Source: an uncultured Eubacteriales bacterium
Lineage (GTDB): Bacteria > Bacillota > Clostridia > Lachnospirales > Lachnospiraceae
Length of the DNA stretch: 64,000 nt
Assembly (NCBI GenBank): GCA_900317515.1
Contig: ONHA01000005.1
Span: 30,782 to 94,781, forward strand
Direction of reading: 5' to 3'
The position numbers were made by a program, and so were the translations under genes. Positions 7,757 to 15,215 of the stretch are shown here, in pieces. The notes beneath the pieces were generated by a model, which saw nothing but the letters and a program-made list of their open reading frames with translations, ran no database searches and was not told where the DNA came from. Positions within the stretch are counted from its first letter, which is position 1; the number at the start of each line of letters is the position of its first letter.

Positions 7757-9412
7757 ATGAAATCAAAACTGTATCTCACGCTGACCGCGGTCTTTATGCT
7801 TCTCCTGCTCGGCCGCCCCCGGGCGGTCCTTGCCGACGGCCTGCCGGCCTCCGGCACCTACGTGATCCGGTCGTCGGTCTCGGAAAATAAAGTCCTCGAC
7901 ATTGCCGGGGCTTCCCAAAAAAGCGGGGGAAACCTTCAGCTCTACGAGGGAAACGGCAGCGCAGCCCAGCAATTTACCCTGACAAGGCTCGCCGACGGGT
8001 CCTACGAGGTCTCGCCGGTATGCTCCGGGCTCGCGCTCGACGTCGAGGGAGCGAGGTCGGCAAACGGGACCAACGTCCGCCAGTACACTCCGAACGGAAC
8101 CAGGGCCCAGAGATGGAAACTCACGGATGCCGGGGACGGAACGGTGAGCTTCTCGCCCGCCTGCGCACCGGGGACCTGCCTTGACATCGCCGGAGCCTCC
8201 ATGAAGAACGGCACCAACGTCCGGCTCTACGCCTCCAACGGGACAGCCGCGCAGAGATTCCGGCTCGAAGAGGTTGATTCGGAGCGGGTGGCCCCGGAGG
8301 GCACCTTTACGTTTGTATCGGCTCTTAATTCTGTGAAAGTGATCGATGTCTACGGCGGGCTGACCCGAAACGGAGCAAACGTACAGCTCTATTCTTCAAA
8401 CGGGACCGCGGCCCAGCAGTACTCCCTGACCTATCTCGGGGAAGGCTGGTACAAGATCCTCAACGTGAAAGCCGGGAAAGCTCTGGATATCGCGGGAGGC
8501 TCAAGAAAGAGCGGAACCAACATCCAGCTTTACACCGACAACGGGACAAATGCCCAGAAATGGCGGTTTGAAGAATACGGGGACGGGACATTCAGCATCG
8601 TCTCCGCACTCGGAAATGCTGTCGATATCGCCGGGGCAAGCCAGAAAAACGGCACGAACATCCGGACATACACGCCGAACGGGACGGCGGCGCAGAGGTT
8701 TTCATTTTCACCTGTCGTGCCGGTAAACCCGGTGCTCGGGGCCGACACAGTCCTTTCCTATGCGGCCGGAACCGTGCTCGAGGAGTCTCAGATCGACTGG
8801 AACAACGTATCCTCCTACTTCCGGATCAGCGGGATCAGCGCGGGCGACGCCGTCTACAACCGGATCATCGGAAAATCCTACCGGGACAACCCGGATATCG
8901 GGCTTTCAGACCTCCGGTATCTTAAGATGCTGCATTTTAACTATAACGGGAAAGTCCAGGTGGGAGAGATGATCACCAATCAGGCGATCGCGGCGGAGGC
9001 CCTCGACGTCTTCTACAATCTCTTTAAGAGCCGCTACCAGATCAACTCGATGTATCTGGTCGACCGCTACTGGACCGGGGACGGCGTGACGACCGACCTG
9101 GCCTCCGTCCGGGCAGACAATACAAGCTGCTTCAATTACCGAAAGGCCTCCGATGCGGACAACCTCTCGCGGCACGCGTTCGGGATGGCGATCGACTTAA
9201 ACCCGTTTGAGAACCCCTACGTGTATGTCTATCCGGACGGGCGGCACGTGAGCGAACCGGCCGAGGCCCAGGATTACGCGGTCAACCGGTCAGCCGGAAG
9301 GCCCCATGTGATCACGGGCTCGGATCTTGCGGTGCAGCTCTTTAAGTCCCACGGGTTCTCCTGGGGCGGCGACTGGGGAGGCCCGTATGATTATCAGCAT
9401 TTTGTGAAGTGA
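7757..9412 (+). CDS. secreted M15-family peptidase with ricin-type beta-trefoil repeats
   Basis: A 551-aa exported protein. The signal peptide (1-26, MKSKLYL...AVLA) is followed by six Q-x-[FWY] repeats (AAQQFTL, RAQRWKL, AAQRFRL, AAQQYSL, NAQKWRF, AAQRFSF) at about 45-residue spacing between residues 30 and 325. That is two ricin-B-like beta-trefoil lectin domains, each repeat carrying a LDIAG(A/G)S-K-GTN block. The C-terminal third is a VanY-like M15 carboxypeptidase: SRHAFGMAIDLNPF gives the metal ligands His473 and Asp480, and DYQHF gives His548. Lectin repeats probably hold the enzyme on glycan while it trims peptidoglycan peptides, although the exact bond is not shown. GGGAG precedes the ATG; it stands alone between terminators. 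Confidence 0.88.
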   Translation: MKSKLYLTLTAVFMLLLLGRPRAVLADGLPASGTYVIRSSVSENKVLDIAGASQKSGGNLQLYEGNGSAAQQFTLTRLADGSYEVSPVCSGLALDVEGARSANGTNVRQYTPNGTRAQRWKLTDAGDGTVSFSPACAPGTCLDIAGASMKNGTNVRLYASNGTAAQRFRLEEVDSERVAPEGTFTFVSALNSVKVIDVYGGLTRNGANVQLYSSNGTAAQQYSLTYLGEGWYKILNVKAGKALDIAGGSRKSGTNIQLYTDNGTNAQKWRFEEYGDGTFSIVSALGNAVDIAGASQKNGTNIRTYTPNGTAAQRFSFSPVVPVNPVLGADTVLSYAAGTVLEESQIDWNNVSSYFRISGISAGDAVYNRIIGKSYRDNPDIGLSDLRYLKMLHFNYNGKVQVGEMITNQAIAAEALDVFYNLFKSRYQINSMYLVDRYWTGDGVTTDLASVRADNTSCFNYRKASDADNLSRHAFGMAIDLNPFENPYVYVYPDGRHVSEPAEAQDYAVNRSAGRPHVITGSDLAVQLFKSHGFSWGGDWGGPYDYQHFVK

Positions 9413-9455
9413 GGGAGGTATCAGGCACCATCATTCGCAGCAGTCCCCGGAAACA

Positions 9456-9486
9456 AAAAAACAGAGGCAATATGCCTCTGTTTTTT
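9456..9486. terminator. bidirectional terminator
   Basis: A 14-bp perfect stem (9456-9469 with 9473-9486) with A-run left and T-run right, shared by the M15 gene and the convergent PRPP synthetase operon. Confidence 0.93.
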
Positions 9487-9493
9487 GCTGCCA

Positions 9494-10744
9494 TTATATT
9501 TTTTCCCCGCGTCTGTGCTTCTCCAGCACCTTCTGGATCCGGTCGACCGGGTCTAAAAGATTGGAGAGCGAGCCGTCGTGGTTCATCGTATCGATGATGA
9601 GGGCCAGGAACTTGCTCATGTCGCAGCCGCGGTAGTAGGGGCGCTCAAAGAGCTCCGGCCGCTGGTAGATCAGGTTTGTTGTGATCAGGTAGTCGAATGT
9701 GTGCTTCTGCCATTCCTCGGCGCCTGCAAGCTCCTCTTCGGAGAGCCCGGAGGCCGGCTCGGCGTAGGCCTCGTCGAACGGCTCAAGGCCCGCGGTAAAG
9801 ATTCCGAAGGCTGCGCAGATGAAGATGCGCCTTGCGCCGCGTTCCTTGAGCATGCGGGCGGTCTTGATGACCGTGCTGCCGGAGGAGACCATGTCATCGA
9901 CGATGATGATGTCCTTCCCGGTCACATCGGAGCCGAGGAAGGAGTAGTCGATGATCGGATGCTTTCCGCCGACCGTCACCGTGTAGTCATAGACCTTGTA
10001 GAACATGCCCATGTTGACGCCGAGCACGTTGGCGAGGTAGACAGCGCGGCGCATGCCGTTCTTGTCCGGGCTCACGACCATGAGATGGTCGTCATCGACC
10101 ACAAGGTCCGGGGCGGCGCGGAGGATCGCCTTGATGAACTGGTAGGCCGGGCTCATCGACTCAAAACCGGTGAGCGGAACCGCATTCTGCACACGGGGGT
10201 CGTGGGCCTCGAAGGTGATGACATTTTCAACGCCGAGCGCCATGAGCTCCTGGAGGGCATGGGCGGCATCCAGGGATTCACGGACGGAACGCACCTCGAC
10301 GCGGCCCTCGTAGAGGTAGGGCATGATCACGTTGATGCGGTGAGCTTTGGTGCCGATCGCACCGATCACACGCTTTAAGTCCTGGAAATGGTCGTCCGGG
10401 GACATGACATTTTCAAAACGGTTGATCCTGTATTTGATCGAATAGTTGCAGACGTCGACCAGTATGTAGAGGTCGTCGCCGCGGATCGACTGCTTGATCG
10501 ATCCCTTGGCCTCGCCGGACCCGAAACGGGGCGTCGACGCCTCGATGATGAAGGAGTCTCTGGCGTAGCCGTGGTCTGCGGACGCCTCTCCGTTTGCAAC
10601 GAGCCCCTTGCGCCATGCGACAAGATAATCGTTGATCTTGCTCCCGATCTCGCGGGTGCTGGCAAGAGGGACGATTCCGAGCCGCCATTCGGGGGTCTCC
10701 TGGGTTACGGGTTTAACCTGGGTATCATCTGCATTATTGATCAT
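9494..10744 (-). CDS. divergent ribose-phosphate pyrophosphokinase
   Basis: Predicted PRPP synthetase, making 5-phosphoribosyl diphosphate from ribose 5-phosphate and ATP. The 416 residues hold the PRPP-binding loop DIIIVDDMVSSGST and the HDPRVQNAVP segment that corresponds to HAPQIQGFF of classical enzymes. It is about 100 residues longer than bacterial Prs. MPYLYEGRV replaces the usual YARQDRK ATP loop, and the IIDKRR motif is absent. This matches a second, longer Prs class that I recall from Clostridia, but loss of these loops leaves catalytic properties open. Its ATG overlaps the stop of the dnaC-like gene (ATGA), so it is translationally coupled as the last gene of a dnaD-dnaC-prs operon. 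Confidence 0.8.
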   Translation of the reverse strand: MINNADDTQVKPVTQETPEWRLGIVPLASTREIGSKINDYLVAWRKGLVANGEASADHGYARDSFIIEASTPRFGSGEAKGSIKQSIRGDDLYILVDVCNYSIKYRINRFENVMSPDDHFQDLKRVIGAIGTKAHRINVIMPYLYEGRVEVRSVRESLDAAHALQELMALGVENVITFEAHDPRVQNAVPLTGFESMSPAYQFIKAILRAAPDLVVDDDHLMVVSPDKNGMRRAVYLANVLGVNMGMFYKVYDYTVTVGGKHPIIDYSFLGSDVTGKDIIIVDDMVSSGSTVIKTARMLKERGARRIFICAAFGIFTAGLEPFDEAYAEPASGLSEEELAGAEEWQKHTFDYLITTNLIYQRPELFERPYYRGCDMSKFLALIIDTMNHDGSLSNLLDPVDRIQKVLEKHRRGEKI

Positions 10745-11733
10745 GTGCGTCCTCCATTGGCTTTTTTCTGCATGCGTATGTCCTGTCCGATCAGCTTGAC
10801 AATCGTGTAGCTGCTCGTGATTCTTGAAAAAATGCGCTCCGTGTACATCTCCGCAAACTGGTCCAGCATGAGGTTGGTGGAAATAATCGTGGACCTGCTG
10901 CTTATGATCCGCTCGTTGATGATGTAGAAGAGCTGCGGCAGGGAAAATGAATTGACCGTCTCCGTCCCGAGATCGTCGATCGTCAGGCAGTCACACTCGC
11001 AGATCGCGCGGGCACTGTCGGAGTTCCGCCCGTTTCTCTCAAACGCCGCATCCGCAAGCAGATCAAAGAGATCCTTGGCGGAGAAGTAGAGGGCCGAGCA
11101 GGACCGGTTCAGGACCTCGGCGGCGATGCAGTGGGAGAGGAAGGTCTTTCCGACACCGGCATTGCCGTAGAGAAAGAGGTTGTTGCCGGGCTTTCCGATG
11201 TTGTCCGGGAAGCGCATTGCGGCTGCAAGAGCTGCCCTTGCAAGCTCAAGAGAACTTTTCCCGGTTGAGGGATCTATTATATCATCCGAGTAGTAGCTAA
11301 GAGAAAAATGACCGAAATTCTCTTCCTTTAAAATATCGCCGAGCCGGTAATCCCGGTAGAGGAGCTCGTCGGCCGCTTTCTTAAAGCAGGAGCAGCGGAC
11401 TCCGTCCACATATCCGGTGTCGCGGCAGAGCGGGCAGTCGTACTGCATCTCAAGGTAATCCGCCGGGTAACCGTGGGAGAGAAGCGCGGCTTCCCTCTTT
11501 CGGGAAATGAGCTGCATATCCCTGCGGTAGGCGGTGAGATCCGCCGAAGGATCGGCGATCCGGAGTCTGGCTGCCTTGAGGCTCAGTCGTCCGGCTTCCG
11601 CGTCCAGCTCCTTTATGACGGGGACGGCCTTCCCGATCTCCTCCTCGCGGGCGAGGAGCTCATGGCGGTGCATTTCCCGTATCTCGTCGTAGCGGCGCAT
11701 GACCGCGTCATACTGCGCATTGGTAAGAGGCAT
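10741..11733 (-). CDS. DnaC/DnaI-like AAA+ helicase loader
   Basis: ATPase expected to load the replicative helicase at origins or restart forks. The 330-aa protein has an N-terminal helical part, a cysteine cluster CPLCRDTGY...CSC near residues 100-117 as in DnaI-type loaders, Walker A GNAGVGKT near 190, and Walker B CLTIDDLGTE, followed by a sensor region with IISTN. It follows a DnaD-domain gene by 17 bases, the usual pairing for Clostridial primosome genes. Phage or transposon IstB-like ATPases are the nearest alternative, but the cysteine cluster and neighbour favour a helicase loader. Confidence 0.85.
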   Translation of the reverse strand: MPLTNAQYDAVMRRYDEIREMHRHELLAREEEIGKAVPVIKELDAEAGRLSLKAARLRIADPSADLTAYRRDMQLISRKREAALLSHGYPADYLEMQYDCPLCRDTGYVDGVRCSCFKKAADELLYRDYRLGDILKEENFGHFSLSYYSDDIIDPSTGKSSLELARAALAAAMRFPDNIGKPGNNLFLYGNAGVGKTFLSHCIAAEVLNRSCSALYFSAKDLFDLLADAAFERNGRNSDSARAICECDCLTIDDLGTETVNSFSLPQLFYIINERIISSRSTIISTNLMLDQFAEMYTERIFSRITSSYTIVKLIGQDIRMQKKANGGRT

Positions 11734-11750
11734 GTGTCTTTCCTTTATCT

Positions 11751-12827
11751 TCAGCTCTCGTCTGTGTCTGCATTTCCGAGAAGCTGGGCTTCAAGTTTCC
11801 TGTAATCGTAGGAGCGCTGCTCAAAATTGTAGAAATTGCCGGCAGGCTTTTTCCGGGGCCTCTGGGCAGCAGGCGTGTTTTCATTTTTCTTTCTGTCCGA
11901 TGATGCCTCGCGAAGGCTGTCCAGGCGGGCGATCTCCTCGAGCGTCTTTGCACCGTCACGATGCCAGCCGGCGATGATCCCGTCCGTGTAGGTCAGCGAC
12001 GGCGAAGAAGTGCGGAGCACGGCCCGGCGGCATGCCTCGAGGACCACCTCCTCCGGGAACTCCCAGGTCTTCATCCACTTGTCGATCATCGTGATGTCGG
12101 CGGTCGTGAGCGCGCGGTTCGTGATGCCGAGCGCCTTTAAGACTGCATAGTACTCGCGGCGGTTGTTCGTGACGAAATCCCGGGCGGCCTCCACCGAGCG
12201 GATCCCCTCCGCGTCCCAGGCGAGGGCGACCTTCTCGATGTAGCGGATGCTCTTGTGGCCGCGGCTGATGCAGTGCTCGAGCAGGAAGTCGATGAGGTCC
12301 GGCGGAAAATGAAGACCGTCGTAGAAATAGAGGAGCTTTTCAAGCTCGGTCTTCGTGAGCGGCCGGCCCATGTACTGCTCGGCGATGAAGAGAAACTCCT
12401 GCACATCCTCTTTCGACGAGAGCTCGCCGATGCGGCTCCTTGTGAGAGAGCCGGAAGGATTGGCCTCACCGGGCTTTATCTCGGTCTCCGCAGGCATCGC
12501 CTCTTCTTTGCGCGGTGCACAGGCTGCCGGCCCGCAGAAATTCACGATCGTGATCCTTCCCGGCATACCGTCCTCACGGTAGTCGATCTGAAGGACGCCC
12601 GCCTCGTTCCAGTAGCGGAGAGCGCGCAGCACGTCGGTCTCCGTGCAGTTCATCCGGTCCGCGATCGCGGAGAGCGAGAGAGAAGTGCCGGCGCCCGATG
12701 AGCGCAGCAAATAGAGGTAGATCTTCACGAACTCCCCATTGGCTTTCGGCATATATTCATCAAGAAATATATTGGCAAGCACCGTCACATCCTGCGGCCA
12801 GCATGCCTGAACGGAAAATGTTTCCAT
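11751..12827 (-). CDS. DnaD domain protein (replication initiation)
   Basis: Primosome protein of the DnaB/DnaD family, which remodels DNA and recruits the helicase loader. The 358-aa sequence has an N-terminal winged-helix part (about 20-100, IADRMNCTETDVLRALRYWNEAG) and two DnaD-type helical modules, about 130-215 (RPLTKTELEKLLYFYDG..., DLIDFLLEHCISRG, KSIRYIEKVALAW) and about 220-295 (ITNRALTTADITMIDKW..., EEVVLEACRRAV, SLTYTDGIIAGWH). The C-terminus is charged and likely flexible. First gene of the minus-strand operon; GAGG lies just before the ATG. The spacer upstream holds several DnaA-box-like sites. Confidence 0.88.
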   Translation of the reverse strand: METFSVQACWPQDVTVLANIFLDEYMPKANGEFVKIYLYLLRSSGAGTSLSLSAIADRMNCTETDVLRALRYWNEAGVLQIDYREDGMPGRITIVNFCGPAACAPRKEEAMPAETEIKPGEANPSGSLTRSRIGELSSKEDVQEFLFIAEQYMGRPLTKTELEKLLYFYDGLHFPPDLIDFLLEHCISRGHKSIRYIEKVALAWDAEGIRSVEAARDFVTNNRREYYAVLKALGITNRALTTADITMIDKWMKTWEFPEEVVLEACRRAVLRTSSPSLTYTDGIIAGWHRDGAKTLEEIARLDSLREASSDRKKNENTPAAQRPRKKPAGNFYNFEQRSYDYRKLEAQLLGNADTDES

Positions 12828-12897
12828 AAGATCCTCACTTCATTTACGCGGCTTTGCCGCATCAATCCATTGTATCTTATCATATTCCGGCCGGGAT

Positions 12898-12975
12898 GCA
12901 TCCACAAAATAATCCACGATGCCGTCGTGGTTATGCACATTCGGGCATTGTGGATATTGGGGATTTCGTGGACAG
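12898..12975. promoter_or_regulatory. cluster of DnaA-box-like sites
   Basis: In the 151-base gap between murC and dnaD lies one exact TTATNCACA box (TTATGCACA, 12931-12939). Near matches are GCATCCACA (12898-12906), TAATCCACG (12910-12918), TGTGGATAT read on the minus strand (12949-12957) and CGTGGACAG read on the minus strand (12967-12975). A further TTATCAACA lies at about 13028 inside murC. A small palindrome CCACGA-N5-TCGTGG (12914-12930) sits in the middle. DnaA control of the dnaD operon is the natural reading; this is inference. Confidence 0.5.
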
Positions 12976-12978
12976 ATT

Positions 12979-14355
12979 TTAAGAAAGCAAGGCGGGACCG
13001 ATGTTTGTGACATCGCCCGCACCCATAGTTATCAACAAATCATTGTCGACACAGGATTTTCGTACAAATTGCTCAATTTTTTCGAAACTGTCGAAGTAGT
13101 ATGCATCGGTGCCCAGCTTCGCGATCGCATCGGCCACATCTTTGGAGGAAATGCCGTAGATATCGTCCTCCCTGGCCGCATAGATGTCCGCAAGGATCAC
13201 GTGGTCCGCATGGGAGAGAGCCTCCGCAAATTCCGGCAGAAGGGCCTTGGTGCGGGTGTAGGTGTGGGGCTGGAAGATCACCCAGAGCTCCCGGTGGGGG
13301 TAAGCCTTGGCCGCCCGGATCGTGGCAGCGATCTCTGTCGGGTGGTGGGCATAGTCATCGATAACGGTGGTGCCGTTCATTTTTCCCTTGATCTCGAAAC
13401 GGCGGTCGACGCCGGAGAAACCGAGGAGACCCTGCGCGATGGTCTCCGGGGAGAGGCCCAGGACACGGCCCATCGCGATGGAAGAGAGCGCGTTCGAGAC
13501 ATTGTGGATGCCGGGGACACGGAGCGTGAAGGTGCCGAGCGTCTCACCGAACTCGGTGCAGGTGAACGTGGCGCAGCCCAGATCATCGAAGGTGATGTCG
13601 GAAGCCATGTAATCGGCAATCGAATTAAGGCCGGTCGTAAGGATCCGGCAGGTGACACCCTTTATGATCTCCGAAAACTTCTGCGTATCCCGGTTTACGA
13701 TGAGGACCCCGTCCGGGGCGGTGTTTTTCGCAAAACGGTTGAAGGAAGACGCGATATCGTCAAGGTCCTTGAAGAAATCCAGATGGTCGGCGTCCACGTT
13801 CAGAATGACGCTGATCCGCGGGCGGAGCTCAAGGAAGCTGTTTGTGTACTCGCAGGCCTCCGCGAGGAAGTTCTCGGTCTTGCCGACGCGGATGTTGCCC
13901 CCGATCGAGGGCAGGATGCCGCCGACGGAGACCGTCGGGTCGAGCCCGCCGGCGAGCATGATCATGGCGTCCATGCCGGTCGTCGTGGTCTTGCCGTGGG
14001 TGCCGGCGACCGCGACGGAGACAGGGTAGTTGTCCATGACCTCGCCGAGAAGCTCCGCCCGGGTGAGGAGCGGAAGACCTGCCTCCTTCGCTGCGCGAAG
14101 CTCCGGGTTATTGTCATGAATGGCGGCCGTGTAGACGACGGCGTCGATGCCGGGGGTGATATTTTCCGCCTTCTGGCCGATCGCGATGTCCGCTCCGAGT
14201 GAGCGGAGACGGGCGATAAGAGGGGAGTCACCGGCGTCCGAACCGGATACGGTGAAGCCCGCGCCGAGAAGAACCTCCGCAAGGCCGCTCATGCTGATGC
14301 CGCCTATGCCGATGAAATGAATATGTTCCGGTTTATCGAAATCAATGCGATACAT
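12979..14355 (-). CDS. murC: UDP-N-acetylmuramate--L-alanine ligase
   Basis: Cytoplasmic ATP-dependent ligase adding L-Ala to UDP-MurNAc, the first peptide step of peptidoglycan synthesis. The 458 residues are full length: N-terminal UDP-binding HFIGIGGISMSGLA (about 13-26), the ATP loop VAGTHGKTTTTG near 112, DYAHHPTEI in the centre, and the C-terminal QPHTYTRTKAL segment. AAAGGAG lies 10 bases before the ATG. It has its own promoter and is separated from dnaD by the DnaA-box spacer, so it is probably a separate transcription unit reading in the same direction. Confidence 0.98.
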   Translation of the reverse strand: MYRIDFDKPEHIHFIGIGGISMSGLAEVLLGAGFTVSGSDAGDSPLIARLRSLGADIAIGQKAENITPGIDAVVYTAAIHDNNPELRAAKEAGLPLLTRAELLGEVMDNYPVSVAVAGTHGKTTTTGMDAMIMLAGGLDPTVSVGGILPSIGGNIRVGKTENFLAEACEYTNSFLELRPRISVILNVDADHLDFFKDLDDIASSFNRFAKNTAPDGVLIVNRDTQKFSEIIKGVTCRILTTGLNSIADYMASDITFDDLGCATFTCTEFGETLGTFTLRVPGIHNVSNALSSIAMGRVLGLSPETIAQGLLGFSGVDRRFEIKGKMNGTTVIDDYAHHPTEIAATIRAAKAYPHRELWVIFQPHTYTRTKALLPEFAEALSHADHVILADIYAAREDDIYGISSKDVADAIAKLGTDAYYFDSFEKIEQFVRKSCVDNDLLITMGAGDVTNIGPALLS

Positions 14356-14423
14356 TTAGAACGCTCCTTTATATATAGGAAAGAAAGCAGACGCTTCCGA
14401 AATATTCCCGTAGTATAAACACC

Positions 14424-14452
14424 ATTATAGGACGCTGCGCTATAAAAAGCAA
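14424..14452 (-). promoter_or_regulatory. murC promoter
   Basis: On the minus strand, TTGCTT (14452-14447), 17-base spacer, TATAAT (14429-14424), about 65 bases before the transcribed ATG. Confidence 0.65.
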
Positions 14453-14522
14453 ATGAAAATGGGCTTTTTTGGAAAGCCGGTAAAAAATTCAAAAGTTGTT
14501 TCGAGAAAAATACAATTTCTGG

Positions 14523-14550
14523 TTGCGAATAACAATTCTTGTGCTATAAT
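14523..14550 (+). promoter_or_regulatory. spoVG promoter
   Basis: TTGCGA (14523-14528), 16-base spacer, extended -10 TGCTATAAT ending at 14550. The mRNA would carry a leader of about 205 bases, unusually long for spoVG. It has an AT-rich first half and GGGAAAGGGG as ribosome site. I see no clear riboswitch or terminator in that leader. A sigma-H site, as in Bacillus, is not evident. Confidence 0.7.
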
Positions 14551-14761
14551 GCAAATACGTGAAATTTTACATCTTGGTTTCTTAAGCAAGACCGGGCTTA
14601 CAGGTCTTGAAAGCACATTGATAATTTTATTGTTGTGTTGTCAGATGCAGAGTGCAAATCTCATATGCATATTCTGCAAAAGACCAGTTGGCCGCTGTCG
14701 GAGAGAGGAAGTGAATAGATTCCTGCGTTGACAAATTTGTGGATACGGGAAAGGGGTAGTT

Positions 14762-15064
14762 ATGAATATCACAGATGTCAGAGTCAGAAAAGTAACAAAA
14801 GACGGGAAAATGAAGGCGGTTATTTCGATCACGATCGATGACGAGTTTGTCGTTCACGACATCAAGGTCATCGAAGGTGAGAAAGGTCTCTTCATTGCGA
14901 TGCCGAGCCGCAAAGCTGCCGATGGGGAATACAGAGATATTGCCCATCCGATCAACTCAGCGACGAGAAATGAGATCCAGAGCATCATCTTAAGAAAATA
15001 CGAGGAGATGATTGCCCAGGAAGAAGCAGAAGCAGAGATTGCTTCCGAGGAGGATTATATCTGA
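14762..15064 (+). CDS. spoVG: septation/regulatory protein SpoVG
   Basis: Small conserved nucleic-acid-binding regulator first known from spore cortex formation and asymmetric septation. The 100 residues carry the family core [10 protein letters not shown], the [22 protein letters not shown] stretch and the signature [10 protein letters not shown] followed by DIAHPI. Length matches the family (about 85-100). The tail is acidic. It is monocistronic, and an IS element has landed 72 bases downstream, removing or replacing whatever 3' end it had; the IS-borne hairpin at 15168 can now terminate its transcript. Confidence 0.96.
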   Translation: MNITDVRVRKVTKDGKMKAVISITIDDEFVVHDIKVIEGEKGLFIAMPSRKAADGEYRDIAHPINSATRNEIQSIILRKYEEMIAQEEAEAEIASEEDYI

Positions 15065-15167
15065 CGATAATTCCTCATAGTTTTAATCGACCCCATGTTG
15101 CTCAAATCCGACTGCTAGAATATTATGTGTGAAAATAAAGGGGCTGTAAAAAAACTCCCCTAAAAAG

Positions 15168-15202
15168 AAAAACCTCAGAGGTTAAAACCTCTGAGGTTTT
15201 TT
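15168..15202. terminator. IS left-end insulating terminator
   Basis: A 16-bp stem (15168-15183 with 15187-15202) with A-run before and T-run after. It sits between the left inverted repeat and the transposase promoter, so it blocks read-through from spoVG. Confidence 0.9.
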
Positions 15203-15204
15203 GG

Positions 15205-15210
15205 TATAAT
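15205..15210 (+). promoter_or_regulatory. transposase -10 box
   Basis: TATAAT begins three bases after the terminator T-run and ends only five bases before the transposase ATG, so the mRNA would start at or next to the start codon (leaderless). Confidence 0.6.
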
Positions 15211-15215
15211 AAGTT

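Noticed and set aside
12898-12975. Chromosomal origin of replication
   Set aside because: Neither dnaA nor dnaN nor an AT-rich unwinding region is present; a regulatory cluster fits better.
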